DNA of 64,000 nt from Stappia sp. MMSF_3263 (GCF_030733745.1 NZ_JASHIK010000007.1:62001-126000); one strand, 5' to 3'. Counted from the stretch's first letter, positions 17,557 to 28,813 are shown. Translations and numbers: made by a program. The notes: generated from the letters alone by a model not told the origin.

Positions 17557-18660
17557 GTGACGCTGCAGCGGCAAATCTATTTCTGGCTCGCTTCCTTCGC
17601 GCTGTTCGCAGGGTTCGTCTACCTTTTCAGCCCCATCCTGTTGCCGTTTGTTGCCGGCATGGCGCTTGCCTACCTGCTCGATCCGGTCGCCGACAGGCTG
17701 GAGAGGCTCGGCCTGCCGCGGCTTGGCGCGACGATCCTCATCCTGGTGCTTTTCGTCATCTGTTTCGTGCTGATCCTGCTCCTGCTGCTTCCGATCCTCG
17801 GCAACCAGCTGGCGGCCTTCCTCAAGGCACTGCCCGGCCTCGTCAATTCCCTGCAGCAACTGATGACCGAAGCGCTTGGCAGCCGCGTCTTCGAACTGAT
17901 CGGCATTGGCGGCGCAGACATCAAGGCGAATGTCGGCGGGCTGCTGGGCGAGGGGGCGGGATGGGTTGCGGGCCTGCTCAAGTCGGTGTGGGACGGCGGC
18001 CAGGCGCTCCTGTCGCTGGTCTCGCTCTTCGTCGTGACGCCGGTTGTCGCCTTCTACCTGCTGCTCGACTGGGACCACATGGTCGAACGCATCGACAGCT
18101 GGCTGCCGCGCCAGCACCGCGAGACCGTCCGCACGCTTGCCCGGCAGATGGACGGCGCGGTCGCCGGTTTCGTACGTGGCCAGGTCAGCGTCTGTTTCAT
18201 CCTCGGCGCCTTCTATGCCGTCGGCCTTGCCATGACGGGCCTCAATTTCGGCCTCCTGATCGGCATCGGCGCGGGGCTTGTCAGCTTCATCCCCTATGTC
18301 GGGGCGACGCTCGGCCTCGTCGTCTCGCTCGGTGTCGCACTGGTGCAGTTCTGGCCCGACTGGCCGATGATCGCGGCCGTGCTGGCGATCTTCGTCACCG
18401 GCCAGTTCCTGGAAGGCAACGTGCTGCAGCCCAAGCTGGTGGGCAGCAATATCGGCCTGCATCCGGTCTGGCTGATGTTCGCGCTGTTCGCCTTTGGCTA
18501 CATGTTCGGTTTTGTCGGCATGCTGATCGCGGTTCCGGCCTCGGCAATGATCGGCGTTCTCATCCGCTTCGCGCTCTCCCAGTACATGACAAGCTCCCTC
18601 TATTACGGCAGTGCAGGCAGGGGCGCCGACATTGACGGTGGCGAGGGGCGCGATGGCTGA
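17557..18660 (+). CDS. AI-2E/PerM family membrane protein
   Basis: The 367-residue product has about seven to eight hydrophobic segments (for example IYFWLASFALFAGFVYLF near the start and PVVAFYLLLDWD in the middle). The conserved C-terminal block GLNFGLLIGIGAGLVSFIPY, then EGNVLQPKLVGSNIGLHP, identifies the family. Members have been linked to AI-2 export or ion antiport, but the role is unknown for most, including this one. The GTG at 17557 has a GGGAAG ribosome binding site 7 bases upstream. Its last 8 bases overlap the start of hdaA, and this permease-hdaA pairing next to purM is a recurring alphaproteobacterial arrangement. Confidence 0.88.
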   Translation: MTLQRQIYFWLASFALFAGFVYLFSPILLPFVAGMALAYLLDPVADRLERLGLPRLGATILILVLFVICFVLILLLLLPILGNQLAAFLKALPGLVNSLQQLMTEALGSRVFELIGIGGADIKANVGGLLGEGAGWVAGLLKSVWDGGQALLSLVSLFVVTPVVAFYLLLDWDHMVERIDSWLPRQHRETVRTLARQMDGAVAGFVRGQVSVCFILGAFYAVGLAMTGLNFGLLIGIGAGLVSFIPYVGATLGLVVSLGVALVQFWPDWPMIAAVLAIFVTGQFLEGNVLQPKLVGSNIGLHPVWLMFALFAFGYMFGFVGMLIAVPASAMIGVLIRFALSQYMTSSLYYGSAGRGADIDGGEGRDG

Positions 18661-19336
18661 CATCCGCCGCCACGGAGGGGAACAGCTGCCGCTGGTGCTG
18701 CCGCACGAGGTCGCGTTCGGGCGCGACGACTTTCTTCTCGGCGCGTCCAACCGGGCCGCCTTCTCGCTGGTCGAGGGCTGGCCGGCCTGGCCTTCGCAAA
18801 CAGCGGTGATCGCCGGCCCGGTCGGCTCTGGCAAGACACATCTCGCCCATGTCTGGCAGGGTGTCAGCGGTGCGCCGATCCTGGCGGCCGGGGCCTTGCG
18901 CGGCGAGGACGTCACGGCGCTGGCGGCAAACCGGGCGGTGGCGATCGAGGATGCCCATGCCGGCTTCGACGAGACGGCACTGTTCCACCTGTTCAATGCT
19001 GTGCGCGACAGCGGCGCAAGCCTCCTGGTCACCTCGCGCAGCTGGCCGCAATCCTGGGGGCTGCGCCTGCCCGATCTCGCCTCGCGACTTCGAGCGGCAA
19101 CGCCGGTGGAAATCCTGGAGCCGGACGACGACCTGTTGCGGCGGGTCCTGGTCAAGCTTTTCGCCGATCGCCAGATCGATATCGATCCGGCCGTGGTAGA
19201 GTTCCTGGTGGTGCGCATGGAGCGCTCCGTTGCCGCCGCGCAGATCCTGGTCGAGCAACTCGACCAGGCGTCCCTGTCGGCGGCACGCAGGATCACCCGG
19301 CCGATGGCGGCAAAGGTTCTGGCATCAGCCGGGTAA
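18653..19336 (+). CDS. hdaA: DnaA-related regulatory protein HdaA (Hda homologue)
   Basis: This 227-residue protein resembles the AAA+ domain of DnaA but lacks the C-terminal DNA-binding domain. Walker A is GPVGSGKT at residues 55-62 and the sensor region VAIEDAHAG stands for Walker B. Hda/HdaA promotes ATP hydrolysis by DnaA together with the beta clamp, preventing re-initiation of replication. A likely clamp-binding motif is seen close to the N-terminus (GEQLPLVLP). It overlaps the upstream permease gene by 8 bases and lies 109 bases before ppk. Confidence 0.88.
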   Translation: MADIRRHGGEQLPLVLPHEVAFGRDDFLLGASNRAAFSLVEGWPAWPSQTAVIAGPVGSGKTHLAHVWQGVSGAPILAAGALRGEDVTALAANRAVAIEDAHAGFDETALFHLFNAVRDSGASLLVTSRSWPQSWGLRLPDLASRLRAATPVEILEPDDDLLRRVLVKLFADRQIDIDPAVVEFLVVRMERSVAAAQILVEQLDQASLSAARRITRPMAAKVLASAG

Positions 19337-19445
19337 GGATGCGGACGGGTTGCCAGTGATGCAAATCCGTCAAAACAATCCGATACAGTCGCGTCCGACA
19401 GTGACAATCGGACAGCCGGCCATGGCCGGCTCGCAGGAGGCAGGC

Positions 19446-21668
19446 ATGAACGAGATTGGCGCAAACCCGAAGGATGCGGAAGCGGTTCAGGCGCCGGAAA
19501 CAGCGACAAGAACCGGCGTCTCCGATGCCGCGGAGGCGCTGTCGGATCATCCCAGCCGGTTCATCAACCGGGAACTTTCCTGGCTTCAGTTCAACCGCCG
19601 GGTGCTGGAGGAGGCGGAAAACGCATCGCATCCGCTGCTCGAGCGGCTGCGCTTCCTCTCGATTTCCGCCAACAATCTCGACGAGTTCTTCATGGTCCGC
19701 GTCGCCGGCCTGCGCGCCCAGCAGCGCGAGGGCATGTCGGCCCGCTCCATCGACGGACTGACGCCGAACGAGCAGCTGGAGCGAATCTCGGCGGCGATCC
19801 TGGCCTTGCAGAACGAACAACAGAGCGTCTGGCGCGAGATGCGCAAGCTTCTGGCCGGCGACCGTATCTCGATCATCGACGGGACGGACCTGTCGGCACA
19901 GGATCTGCAGTGGCTGGAAGACTATTTCCTCGCCCACATTTTCCCGGTGCTGACGCCGCTGGCCATCGATCCGGCCCATCCGTTCCCGTTCATCGCCAAT
20001 CTGGGCTTTTCGCTCGTGCTGGAACTGGCGCCGGAAAAGGGCGGCCGGGGCATGACGGCCTTGCTGCGCATTCCCGCCCAGATCGACCGGTTCGTGCGCC
20101 TGCCGGCCGCCGACAGCGAGGGAACGGACCGCTACATCACCATCGAGAACGCGCTGGGTCTGTTCATCACCCGGCTGTTCCCGGGCTACGAGATCCGGGG
20201 CAAGGGCGCCTTCCGCGTCATCCGCGATTCCGATCTGGAAATCGAGGAGGAAGCGGAGGATCTGGTGCGGCTTTTCGAAAGCGCGCTGAAGCGCCGTCGG
20301 CGCGGCTCGGTGATCCGTCTGGAGATCGAGGAATCGACGCCTGCCTCGCTGCGCGAGTTCGTGGCCGAGGCGCTCGCCGCGTCGGCGGACGAGGTCTTCC
20401 TCGTTGACGGGCTTCTTGCCCTCAACAACCTGTCGCAACTGGTCTCCATCGACCGCGACGAGCTCAAGTTCGAGCCTTACACGCCGCGCTTCCCCGAGCG
20501 CATCCGCGAGCATGGCGGCGATTGTTTCGCGGCGATCCAGCAGAAGGACATCATCGTCCACCACCCGTACGAGTCCTTCGACGTGGTGGTCCAGTACCTG
20601 CGCCAGGCGGCCCAGGACCCGGACGTGGTGGCGATCAAGCAGACGCTTTACCGCACCTCGAACAACTCGCCGATCGTCAAGGCCCTGGTCGAGGCGGCGG
20701 AGGCCGGCAAGTCGGTGACGGCGCTGGTCGAGCTGAAGGCGCGTTTCGACGAGGAGGCGAACATCCGCTGGTCGCGCGATCTGGAGCGCGCCGGCGTGCA
20801 GGTCGTCTTCGGCTTCCTGGAGCTGAAGACCCACGCCAAGCTTTCAATGGTGGTTCGCCGCGAGCATGGCGAGTTGCGCACCTATTGCCACATCGGCACC
20901 GGCAACTACCATCCGATCACGGCGCGCATCTACACCGATCTTTCCTATTTCACCGCCGATCCGCGCATCGGGCAGGAGGTCGCCAAGATCTTCAACTTCA
21001 TCACCGGTTATGCCGAGCCGGTGGAGCTGAAGAACATGATGGTCTCGCCGGTGACGCTGCGACGCGACTTCATGGCGATGATCGCCGCCGAGGCGGAACA
21101 CGCCAGGGCGGGCCGGCCGGCGCAGATCTGGATGAAGATGAACTCGCTTGTCGATCCCGAGATCATCGATGCGCTCTACAAGGCCAGCCAGGCGGGCGTG
21201 CAGATCGATCTGGTGATCCGTGGCATCTGCTGCCTGCGGCCGGGGATCCCGGGACTGTCGGAAAACATCCGGGCCAAGTCGATCGTCGGCCGTTTCCTGG
21301 AGCACAGCCGCATCTTCTGCTTCGGCAACGGTCATGGGCTTCCCTCGCCCAATGCGGTCGTCTATATCGGCTCGGCGGACCTGATGCCGCGCAACATCGA
21401 CCGGCGGGTGGAAACGCTCGCGCCGCTGCTGACCCCGACCGTGCACGAACAGGTTCTCGATCAGATCATGGTCGCCAATTTCAAGGACAACCAGCAGAGC
21501 TGGCGGCTTCTGCCCGATGGCGGGCATGAGCGGGTGCGCCTGTCGCGCGGCGAGAAGCCGTTCAACGCGCACCAGTATTTCATGACAAATCCGTCGCTGT
21601 CGGGGCGTGGCAAGTCGCTGCGCAGCCACAGCCCGAAACCCTTCGCGGAGCCGAGGAAGCGTGGCTGA
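19446..21668 (+). CDS. ppk: Polyphosphate kinase 1
   Basis: The 740-residue enzyme reversibly makes inorganic polyphosphate from ATP. The N-domain starts with [19 protein letters not shown] (near residue 39) and [14 protein letters not shown]. The catalytic core includes [32 protein letters not shown] and the autophosphorylated histidine region in [10 protein letters not shown]. The [15 protein letters not shown] segment near the C-terminus is also typical. The ATG at 19446 has a perfect AGGAGG ribosome binding site. It overlaps ppx by 8 bases, so synthesis and breakdown of polyphosphate are encoded together. Confidence 0.96.
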   Translation: MNEIGANPKDAEAVQAPETATRTGVSDAAEALSDHPSRFINRELSWLQFNRRVLEEAENASHPLLERLRFLSISANNLDEFFMVRVAGLRAQQREGMSARSIDGLTPNEQLERISAAILALQNEQQSVWREMRKLLAGDRISIIDGTDLSAQDLQWLEDYFLAHIFPVLTPLAIDPAHPFPFIANLGFSLVLELAPEKGGRGMTALLRIPAQIDRFVRLPAADSEGTDRYITIENALGLFITRLFPGYEIRGKGAFRVIRDSDLEIEEEAEDLVRLFESALKRRRRGSVIRLEIEESTPASLREFVAEALAASADEVFLVDGLLALNNLSQLVSIDRDELKFEPYTPRFPERIREHGGDCFAAIQQKDIIVHHPYESFDVVVQYLRQAAQDPDVVAIKQTLYRTSNNSPIVKALVEAAEAGKSVTALVELKARFDEEANIRWSRDLERAGVQVVFGFLELKTHAKLSMVVRREHGELRTYCHIGTGNYHPITARIYTDLSYFTADPRIGQEVAKIFNFITGYAEPVELKNMMVSPVTLRRDFMAMIAAEAEHARAGRPAQIWMKMNSLVDPEIIDALYKASQAGVQIDLVIRGICCLRPGIPGLSENIRAKSIVGRFLEHSRIFCFGNGHGLPSPNAVVYIGSADLMPRNIDRRVETLAPLLTPTVHEQVLDQIMVANFKDNQQSWRLLPDGGHERVRLSRGEKPFNAHQYFMTNPSLSGRGKSLRSHSPKPFAEPRKRG

Positions 21669-23187
21669 CGATGCCCATCATGCGATCGTGCGCGGCCGGC
21701 TCAACGGGAGCGGGCCGGTCGCGGTGATCGATATCGGATCGAATTCGATCCGCCTTGTGGTCTATGAACGACACGCCCGGACGCCGACGGTCCTGTTCAA
21801 CGAAAAGGTGCTTGCCGGGCTGGGGCGCGGCGTCGGGGCGACGGGCCGCCTTTCGGACGCCGCGACGGAGCAGGCGGAGCGGGCCCTTGTCCGCTTTCGC
21901 CGGCTGTGCGACCAGATCGGCGTGGGCGACCTGCATATCCTGGCCACGGCCGCGACCCGCGATGCGGACAACGGCCAGCAGTTTCTCGATGCCGTGGAGA
22001 CGATCTGCCGGACGCCGGTGCGCCTGCTTTCGGGGCGCGACGAGGCGCGCCTGGCGGCGCTCGGCATCGTCTCCGGCATCTGGCGACCCGACGGCATTGT
22101 CGGGGACCTGGGGGGCGGCAGCCTCGAACTCGTCGAGTTGAAGCATGACGAGATCGGACGCGGCCAGACCCTGCCGCTCGGCGGTATTCGCCTGCAGGAG
22201 GAGGCTGACGGCAAGACCGCGAAGGCGCAGAAGATCGCCGAACAGGCGCTCGACAATGTCGACTGGCTGCCGATCGGCTCCGGCAAGCCCTTCTACGCGG
22301 TTGGCGGGACGTGGCGCTCGCTTGCCCGGCTGCATCTGCACCAGAACGGCTATCCGCTGCATGTCATGCACGACTATGCGATCCCGGCCGAGGAGGCGAT
22401 CGAGTTCTGCCAGCTCGTCGCGCGCCGCGACCCCGACAGCCACGACATGATCGAGGTCGTCTCGCGGGCCCGTCGCCAGTTGCTGCCTTTCGGCGCGGTG
22501 GTGATGGAGAAGGTGCTGCGCCGGTCCAAGGCCTCGAAGGTGGTGATGTCGGCCCTCGGCCTGCGCGAGGGGCTGCTCTACGACCTGCTGCCGGAGGAAA
22601 CGCGCCGCCAGGACCCGCTGGTCGAGGCGGCCCGAGAACTATCGGTCCTGCGCTCGCGCTCGCCCGCCTATGGCGAGGAGCTGATCACCTGGACGGACAA
22701 GCTGTTTCCCGCCGTCGGCATCGACGAAACGGAATACGAACGCCGCCTGCGCGCCGCCGGTTGCCTCCTTTCGGATATCGGCTGGCGGGCGCATCCCGAC
22801 TATCGCGGCGAGCAGAGCCTCAACATCATCTCCAATGCCGGCTTCGTCGGGATCGACCATCCCGGCCGCGCCTACCTGGCGCTTTCCGTCTTCTACCGGC
22901 ACCAGGGGCTGGTTGAGGATGCGCTGGGACCGCGCATCCGCGAGCTCGCCCACACCCGCCTCAAGGACCGCGCGCGCGTCCTGGGTGGTGCGCTCCGGGT
23001 CGCCTCGGTGCTCAGCGCCTCGGTTGCCGGCATCCTGCCGCAGGTGCAGGTGGCCGCCGACGAGGGTGAAGTCGTGATGACGCTGGAAGGGGAGCTGTGC
23101 GCCCTGGCCGGCGAGCGGCTGAACAAGCGGCTGACGCAGTTCGCGCGGCTGCTCGGGCTCAAGGCGCGGGTCGAGACGCGCCCCTGA
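21661..23187 (+). CDS. ppx: Exopolyphosphatase (Ppx/GppA family)
   Basis: The 508-residue protein degrades polyphosphate and perhaps pppGpp. The actin-like phosphate loops are visible: [17 protein letters not shown] at residues 20-36 and [16 protein letters not shown] near 140. The C-terminal half, an HD-like domain with the YHPDYR-equivalent [11 protein letters not shown], gives the long Ppx form. The GTG at 21661 (GTGGCTGA) overlaps the end of ppk by 8 bases. The gene is convergent with rnd. Confidence 0.92.
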   Translation: MADDAHHAIVRGRLNGSGPVAVIDIGSNSIRLVVYERHARTPTVLFNEKVLAGLGRGVGATGRLSDAATEQAERALVRFRRLCDQIGVGDLHILATAATRDADNGQQFLDAVETICRTPVRLLSGRDEARLAALGIVSGIWRPDGIVGDLGGGSLELVELKHDEIGRGQTLPLGGIRLQEEADGKTAKAQKIAEQALDNVDWLPIGSGKPFYAVGGTWRSLARLHLHQNGYPLHVMHDYAIPAEEAIEFCQLVARRDPDSHDMIEVVSRARRQLLPFGAVVMEKVLRRSKASKVVMSALGLREGLLYDLLPEETRRQDPLVEAARELSVLRSRSPAYGEELITWTDKLFPAVGIDETEYERRLRAAGCLLSDIGWRAHPDYRGEQSLNIISNAGFVGIDHPGRAYLALSVFYRHQGLVEDALGPRIRELAHTRLKDRARVLGGALRVASVLSASVAGILPQVQVAADEGEVVMTLEGELCALAGERLNKRLTQFARLLGLKARVETRP

Positions 23188-23235
23188 AGCTCCCACGCTT
23201 CTGAAGCTTCCAATTCGGGGCGCGTGGCCGCGGTG

Positions 23236-24465
23236 TTATTCCGCGGCCGCCTTTTCCGTCTTTTGCCGGTTGCGACGGCGCTTCGAGGGCTCTGCCTTGG
23301 GGGCGACGATCGGCTCGTCCTGCTCGACGGAGACGATGCGCTTGCCGTTGAAGGCAAGGGCGATCTCGCCGCGTTTCAGCTTCAGGGCGGCCTCGCCGAA
23401 CAGTTCCCGGCGCCAGCCCTTCAGGGCAGCGACGTCGGCCTCGTCGCTGGCCGCGATCTTTTCCAGGTCCTCCATTGTCGCGATCACCTTGGAGGCGACG
23501 CCGTTGGCCTCGCTGATCAGCTTGAGAAGCACCTTGAGAAGATCGACGGCGGCGGCGGAGCCGTCGGGCGCGGAGCGGCCCTTGGGAACCTCCGGCAGCT
23601 GGTCCTTGGGGATCGCCAGCGCCCGCTTGACCGCGGCAAGGATGTCCTCGGCCGTGCGCGAGCGCTCGAAGCCGCGCGGAATGGTGCGCAGCGCGGCGAG
23701 CGCCTGGGTGTTGGTCGGCTGCTGGGCCGCGACCTCGTAGATCGCGTCGTCCTTGATGATGCGGTTGCGCGGCACGTCGCGTTCATGCGCCTCGCGTTCG
23801 CGCCAGGCGGCCACTTCCTGCAGCACGGCGAACTCGACGGGCTTGCGGACCCTGAGCTTGAGCCGTTTCCAGGCGTTTTCCGGGTCGCTCCTGTAGGTGC
23901 TTTCCGAGGTCAGGATTTCCATCTCGTCACCCACCCAGTGGCTGCGGCCCTGTTCGGCGAGATTGGCCTTGAGGAAGTGATACACCTCCCGCAGATGGGT
24001 GACGTCGGCGAGCGCGTAGTCGAGCTGCTTGTCGGAGAGCGGGCGCCGCGCCCAGTCGGTGAAGCGCGACGACTTGTCGATGCGCTCGGCCGTGATGCGG
24101 TGGACGAGCTGGTCGTAGGAGATCGAATCGCCGAAACCGCAGACCATCGCCGCCACCTGGGTGTCGAACACCGGGTGGGGGATGAAACCGCCGAGATGGT
24201 AGACGATCTCGATGTCCTGACGCGCGGCGTGGAACACCTTGACGACGCTCTCGTCGCGCATCAGGTCGAAGAACGGGCCGAGATCCAGCTCGTCGGCGAG
24301 CGGATCGACGATCACGGCTTCCTCGACACTGGCCAACTGAATGACGCAGAGTTTTGGCCAGAAGGTGGTTTCGCGCAGGAACTCGGTGTCTACCGCGACG
24401 AAATCATGTTGGGCGAGACGCTGGCAGACGTCGGCGAGGTCTTTTGTGCTTGTTACGATATGCAT
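23236..24465 (-). CDS. rnd: Ribonuclease D
   Basis: The 409-residue 3'-5' exoribonuclease trims tRNA and other small RNA ends. The DEDD-y exonuclease site is complete: DTEFLRE (D26, E28), FHAARQDIEI, and the Y-containing YALADVTHL. An HRDC domain follows (RDVPRNRIIKDDAIYEVA). The tail is Lys/Arg-rich (KRRRNRQKTEK), probably for RNA binding. I start at ATG 24465 because the family begins at MHIVTSTKDL; a 73-residue upstream extension is unlikely. It is divergent from aspS. Confidence 0.93.
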   Translation of the reverse strand: MHIVTSTKDLADVCQRLAQHDFVAVDTEFLRETTFWPKLCVIQLASVEEAVIVDPLADELDLGPFFDLMRDESVVKVFHAARQDIEIVYHLGGFIPHPVFDTQVAAMVCGFGDSISYDQLVHRITAERIDKSSRFTDWARRPLSDKQLDYALADVTHLREVYHFLKANLAEQGRSHWVGDEMEILTSESTYRSDPENAWKRLKLRVRKPVEFAVLQEVAAWREREAHERDVPRNRIIKDDAIYEVAAQQPTNTQALAALRTIPRGFERSRTAEDILAAVKRALAIPKDQLPEVPKGRSAPDGSAAAVDLLKVLLKLISEANGVASKVIATMEDLEKIAASDEADVAALKGWRRELFGEAALKLKRGEIALAFNGKRIVSVEQDEPIVAPKAEPSKRRRNRQKTEKAAAE

Positions 24466-24694
24466 GGCGACCGCGAGATATATCCCAAGCTTGCCCGCTT
24501 GTCGCCACGAAACCGCCTTGATGCGGCACATCCCGTACAGGGGAGCGGAACGGGCCCGAACGGGCGGTCTGCCTTGACTTTGTCGCCGTGTCGTTGTTTG
24601 TGCACGGCGCGCGTCGGCGCCGGACTTCGGCCCGGACTTCTGCCACGCCGCAGGCCTTTCGGCTTTCTTCAAACTTCGGGTCATCGAGGACGAA

Positions 24695-26479
24695 ATGCAC
24701 CGTTATCGCAGTCACACGTGCGGGGAACTGCGCGAAACCCATGTCGGCGCAACGGCGCGCCTGTCGGGCTGGGTGCACCGCGTGCGCGATCATGGCGGCC
24801 TGCTGTTCATCGACCTGCGCGACCATTACGGCATGACGCAATGCGTGGTCGATCCCGATTCGTCGGCCTTCAAGCTGGCCGAGACAGTGCGCGCCGAATG
24901 GTGCTTGCGCATCGACGGAGAGGTGAAGAAGCGCACCGACGAGACGATCAACGAGACGTTGCCGACCGGCGCGATCGAGTTGTTCATCCGCGACATCGAG
25001 GTGCTGGGCGCGGCGCGCGAACTGCCGCTGCCGGTCTTCAACGAGCCGGACTATCCCGAAGACATCCGCCTGACCTATCGCTTCCTCGACCTGCGCCGCG
25101 AGACGCTGCACGCCAACATCATGACGCGCACGAAGATCATCTCGTCGCTGCGCCAGCGCATGGGCGAGACCGGCTTCACAGAGTTCCAGACGCCGATCCT
25201 GACGGCGTCCTCGCCGGAGGGCGCGCGTGACTTCCTGGTGCCCTCGCGGCTGCATCCGGGCAAGTTCTACGCCCTGCCGCAGGCGCCGCAGCAGTTCAAG
25301 CAGCTGCTGATGATGTCGGGCTTCGACCGCTATTTCCAGATCGCGCCGTGCTTCCGCGACGAGGACCCGCGCGCCGACCGCCTGCCGGGCGAGTTCTATC
25401 AGCTCGACGTCGAGATGAGCTTCGTCGAGCAGGACGACGTGTTCTCGACGATGGAACCGGTGATGCGCGGCATCTTCGAGGAATTCGCCAAGGGCAAGCC
25501 GGTCACGCAGGCCTTCCCGCGCATTCCCTATGCCGAGGCGATCGCCAAGTACGGGTCCGACAAGCCGGACCTGCGCAACCCGATCGAGATGGCCGACGTC
25601 AGCACCCATTTCGCCGGTTCCGGCTTCAAGATCTTCGCGCGCCTGCTGGAAGACGAGAAGAACGCCGTGTGGGCGATTCCCGCTCCGACCGGCGGCAGCC
25701 GCGCCTTCTGCGACCGGATGAACTCCTGGGCGCAGGGCGAGGGCCAGCCGGGCCTTGGCTACATCTTCTGGCGCGAGGAAGCCGGTGCCATCGAGGGCGC
25801 CGGGCCGCTGGCCAAGAACATCGGGCCGGAGCGCACCGAGGCGATCCGTACCCAGCTCGGGCTGAAGGCGGGCGATGCTGCGTTCTTCGTCGCGGGCGAC
25901 CCGAAGAAGTTCGCCGATTTCGCCGGCAAGGCCCGCACCAAGGCGGCCGAGGATCTCGACCTTGTCGACCGCGACCGTTTCGCGCTCGCCTGGATCGTCG
26001 ACTTCCCGTTCTTCGAATGGGACGAGGAGGAGAAGAAGGTCGAGTTCGCCCACAATCCCTTCTCCATGCCGCAGGGCGGGCTCGAGGCGCTCGAGAGCAT
26101 GGATCCGCTCGACATCAAGGCCTTCCAGTACGACCTCGTGTGCAACGGCTACGAGATTGCCTCCGGCTCGATCCGTAACCAGTCGCCGGATCTGATGGTC
26201 AAGGCGTTCGAGATGGTCGGCCTGACCAAGGCCGATGTGGAGGAGCGCTTCGGCGGCCTCTACCGGGCCTTCCAGTACGGCGCGCCGCCGCATGGCGGCA
26301 TGGCGGCCGGCGTCGACCGCATCGTCATGCTGCTCGTTGGCGCGAAGAACGTGCGCGACGTCAGCCTGTTCCCGATGAACCAGCAGGCGCAGGACCTCCT
26401 GATGGGCGCGCCCTCGGATGTCTATCCGAAGCAGTTGCGCGAGCTTCACATCCGTCTCAACCTCCCGGAAAAGGGCTGA
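24695..26479 (+). CDS. aspS: Aspartyl-tRNA synthetase
   Basis: The 594-residue class II synthetase charges tRNA(Asp), and in organisms lacking AsnRS also tRNA(Asn). An OB-fold anticodon domain comes first ([21 protein letters not shown]). The catalytic core includes [19 protein letters not shown] (motif 2), a bacterial-type insertion (GAD) domain, and motif 3 in [11 protein letters not shown]. Length and order fit bacterial AspRS. It is divergent from rnd, and 79 bases separate it from the ABC exporter. Confidence 0.96.
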   Translation: MHRYRSHTCGELRETHVGATARLSGWVHRVRDHGGLLFIDLRDHYGMTQCVVDPDSSAFKLAETVRAEWCLRIDGEVKKRTDETINETLPTGAIELFIRDIEVLGAARELPLPVFNEPDYPEDIRLTYRFLDLRRETLHANIMTRTKIISSLRQRMGETGFTEFQTPILTASSPEGARDFLVPSRLHPGKFYALPQAPQQFKQLLMMSGFDRYFQIAPCFRDEDPRADRLPGEFYQLDVEMSFVEQDDVFSTMEPVMRGIFEEFAKGKPVTQAFPRIPYAEAIAKYGSDKPDLRNPIEMADVSTHFAGSGFKIFARLLEDEKNAVWAIPAPTGGSRAFCDRMNSWAQGEGQPGLGYIFWREEAGAIEGAGPLAKNIGPERTEAIRTQLGLKAGDAAFFVAGDPKKFADFAGKARTKAAEDLDLVDRDRFALAWIVDFPFFEWDEEEKKVEFAHNPFSMPQGGLEALESMDPLDIKAFQYDLVCNGYEIASGSIRNQSPDLMVKAFEMVGLTKADVEERFGGLYRAFQYGAPPHGGMAAGVDRIVMLLVGAKNVRDVSLFPMNQQAQDLLMGAPSDVYPKQLRELHIRLNLPEKG

Positions 26480-26558
26480 CGCCGACGGCGCCAGCCTCCT
26501 CAAGGCACAGCGCGGCCCCGGGGGCGGCCGCCGCGCATAAACGGACAAGGCCGACGCA

Positions 26559-28346
26559 TTGAAACGCATCTGGTCCTCCCTGTTTGCCGACCCGGAAGGG
26601 GCGCCCTTCCTGATCCGCCGCCTGGTGCAGGAAAACGCCCGCGACTATGTGTGGCGCTACGCGCTCGCCTTCGTTTTCATGGGGCTCGTCGCGGCCTGCA
26701 CGGCGGCCAGCGCCTGGATCATGAAGGACGTGATCAACGGGGTGTTCCTGGAGCGCAACGCGACCATGGTGGTGCTCATCGCCGCCTTCGTCCTGTTCAT
26801 CTTCACCTTGAAGGGCGCGGCCACCTACGGCCAGCAGGTGGTGCTCGGACAGATCGGCAACGCGATCATCGCCCGCACCCAGTCGCGCCTGTTTCACGCC
26901 ATCACCCGCCAGGATGTGGGGTTCTTCGAGACCTCCGGCATCGGCGATCTGGGCACGCGCCTGTCGCATAACGCCACGGCGGCGCGGGCCGCGCTCGAAC
27001 TCGTCGTAACGGCTCTGGGGCGCGACCTTCTGACGGTGATCGCCCTTGTTGCGGTGATGATCGCCCAGGATCCCCTGATGAGCCTGATCGCACTGGTGAT
27101 CATGCCGCCGGCGATCATCATCATCGCCGGACTGGTGCGCCGGGTGCGCCGGGTCGCCAAGACGCAATTCGTTTCTCTGACGCGCATCCTGTCTATCGCC
27201 CAGGAGACGATTTCCGGCATCCGCGTCGTCAAGGCCTTTGCCGTGGAGGACCGGCTGCGGGCCGAAATGGATGCCGCGGTCGCCGATGTCGAGTTGCGCG
27301 CCAACAAGATCACGCGCCTGTCGGCACGCACCTCTCCGGTGATGGAAACACTCGGCGGTGCGGCCATCGCGCTGGTCATCCTCTATGGCGGCTACAGCGT
27401 CATCGAGCGCGGCGGCGATCCGGGCGCCTTCTTCGCCTTCATCACAGCCCTGTTGCTGGCCTACGATCCCTCGCGGCGGCTGGCGCGCCTCAATGTCAAT
27501 CTTTCCGCCCACATGGTCGGCATCCGCCTGATGTACGACATCCTCGACAGGGTGCCTGGTGAAAGCGACGAGGTTCCGGCGTCCGCCGACGAGACCGTCA
27601 CCGCGGGGGCCGTGCGGTTCGAGGATGTCACCTTCCACTATGGCGAGGTGCCGGCGCTCGACGGTCTCGACTTTACCGCCCGCGCGGGCGAGGTGACGGC
27701 CCTGGTCGGCCCGTCGGGGGCGGGCAAGTCAACCGTCTTCGCGCTGATCGAGCGCTTCTACGATCCGACCTCGGGGCGCGTCCTGATCGACGACGCGGAT
27801 GTCCGTGACCGGTCGCTGGCGGCCCTGCGCGGCCGCATTGCGCTGGTCTCGCAGGATACGTTCCTTTTCGACATCTCGGTGCGCGACAACATCTCCATCG
27901 GCCGGCCCGGGGCCAGCGACGAGGAGATCCGCCAGGCGGCGCGAGAGGCCAACGCGCACGACTTCATCCTCGCCCTGGAGGACGGCTACGAGACCCGTGT
28001 CGGGGAGGGCGGCGGCAGGCTGTCCGGAGGTCAGCGCCAGCGCGTGGCGATTGCCCGCGCGATCCTGCGCGATGCGCCGCTGCTGCTGCTCGACGAGGCG
28101 ACCTCGGCGCTCGATTCCGAATCGGAAGCAAAGATCCAGGCGGCGCTCGCCAACCTCATGCGTGGCCGCACCACGATCGTCATCGCCCACCGCCTGGCGA
28201 CCGTGCGCGAGGCGGACCAGATCGTGGTCATGGACCAGGGCCGGGCCATCGAGCGCGGCACCCATACAGAGCTTTTCGCTCATGGCGGTCTCTACAAGCG
28301 GCTTTGCGACCTGCAGTTCGCCGAAGGCGGGTCCGGCTCCGCCTGA
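26559..28346 (+). CDS. ABC exporter, MsbA-like half-transporter
   Basis: The 595-residue protein fuses a six-span membrane domain (residues about 30-320) to an ATPase. Walker A is GPSGAGKST, the signature [14 protein letters not shown] and Walker B LLLLDEATSALD are intact, and the H-loop is VIAHRL. Half-transporters of this type act as homodimers and export lipids, often lipid A or similar hydrophobic molecules; the substrate here is not proven. The TTG start at 26559 gives the natural family N-terminus; no better ATG exists. A repeat-rich gap follows. Confidence 0.88.
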   Translation: MKRIWSSLFADPEGAPFLIRRLVQENARDYVWRYALAFVFMGLVAACTAASAWIMKDVINGVFLERNATMVVLIAAFVLFIFTLKGAATYGQQVVLGQIGNAIIARTQSRLFHAITRQDVGFFETSGIGDLGTRLSHNATAARAALELVVTALGRDLLTVIALVAVMIAQDPLMSLIALVIMPPAIIIIAGLVRRVRRVAKTQFVSLTRILSIAQETISGIRVVKAFAVEDRLRAEMDAAVADVELRANKITRLSARTSPVMETLGGAAIALVILYGGYSVIERGGDPGAFFAFITALLLAYDPSRRLARLNVNLSAHMVGIRLMYDILDRVPGESDEVPASADETVTAGAVRFEDVTFHYGEVPALDGLDFTARAGEVTALVGPSGAGKSTVFALIERFYDPTSGRVLIDDADVRDRSLAALRGRIALVSQDTFLFDISVRDNISIGRPGASDEEIRQAAREANAHDFILALEDGYETRVGEGGGRLSGGQRQRVAIARAILRDAPLLLLDEATSALDSESEAKIQAALANLMRGRTTIVIAHRLATVREADQIVVMDQGRAIERGTHTELFAHGGLYKRLCDLQFAEGGSGSA

Positions 28347-28367
28347 GGGCCTGCCTCTTTCTCAGTG

Positions 28368-28578
28368 GTCATCCCCGGCTTGACCGGGGATCCATTGGCA
28401 ATCTCAGCGGATGTGACTGGCCCCGCCGGGCGCGGTAGGCGTGGAGCCACGCGCCATCGGTGGGGAGCGCGGTTGCCGCCGTCAGCGGACCGTACCGGCG
28501 GCGGCCGCCCCAATCCCGTCGCCGCTGCTCTGGAAGCCAATGGGCCCCCGCTCTTCGCTGCGCTTCGGCGGGGGTGAC
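28368..28578. repeat. MITE-like element with complementary ends
   Basis: The left end starts GGTCATCCCC, has an inner hairpin (CCCCGG, five bases, CCGGGG) and then CCATTGGC at 28392-28399. The right end carries GCCAATGG at 28536-28543 and finishes GGGGGTGAC at 28570-28578, so the two ends are inverted copies of each other. The right end also has its own hairpin (CCCCCG...CGGGGG). No coding frame is inside. This looks like a small non-autonomous repeat of a type often scattered between genes in alphaproteobacteria. Confidence 0.6.
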
Positions 28579-28699
28579 GGCCTGAGGGGGGAAGGGCAGC
28601 AAGCCGCCCGCGAGCGCCGGGGTGATGGAAGACGGGCTCTTGCCTTGCCCCCAGTCAGGGGACACCTCTCCGCACTGCGGGCTACGACACGCCGGCCCT

Positions 28700-28778
28700 T
28701 GCCTCTTTCTCAGTGGTCATCCCCGGCTTGACCGGGGATCCATTGGCACCCTCAGCGGATGTGATTGGCCCCGCCGGG
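28700..28778. repeat. Second copy of the left part of the repeat element
   Basis: These 79 bases match 28352-28430 at 76 of 79 positions by eye, including the CCCCGG/CCGGGG hairpin and the CATTGGCA segment. The right end of the element is missing here. The two copies are in direct orientation, 348 bases apart. Confidence 0.75.
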
Positions 28779-28813
28779 TGTGGCTGTGCGCTCCGGCGGT
28801 TGGCTGGTCGAGC

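Noticed and set aside
24574-24602. Promoter for aspS (TTGACT followed by TTTGTG)
   Set aside because: The -35 element is fair, but the -10 matches poorly at every spacing tried, so no promoter was called in the rnd-aspS gap.
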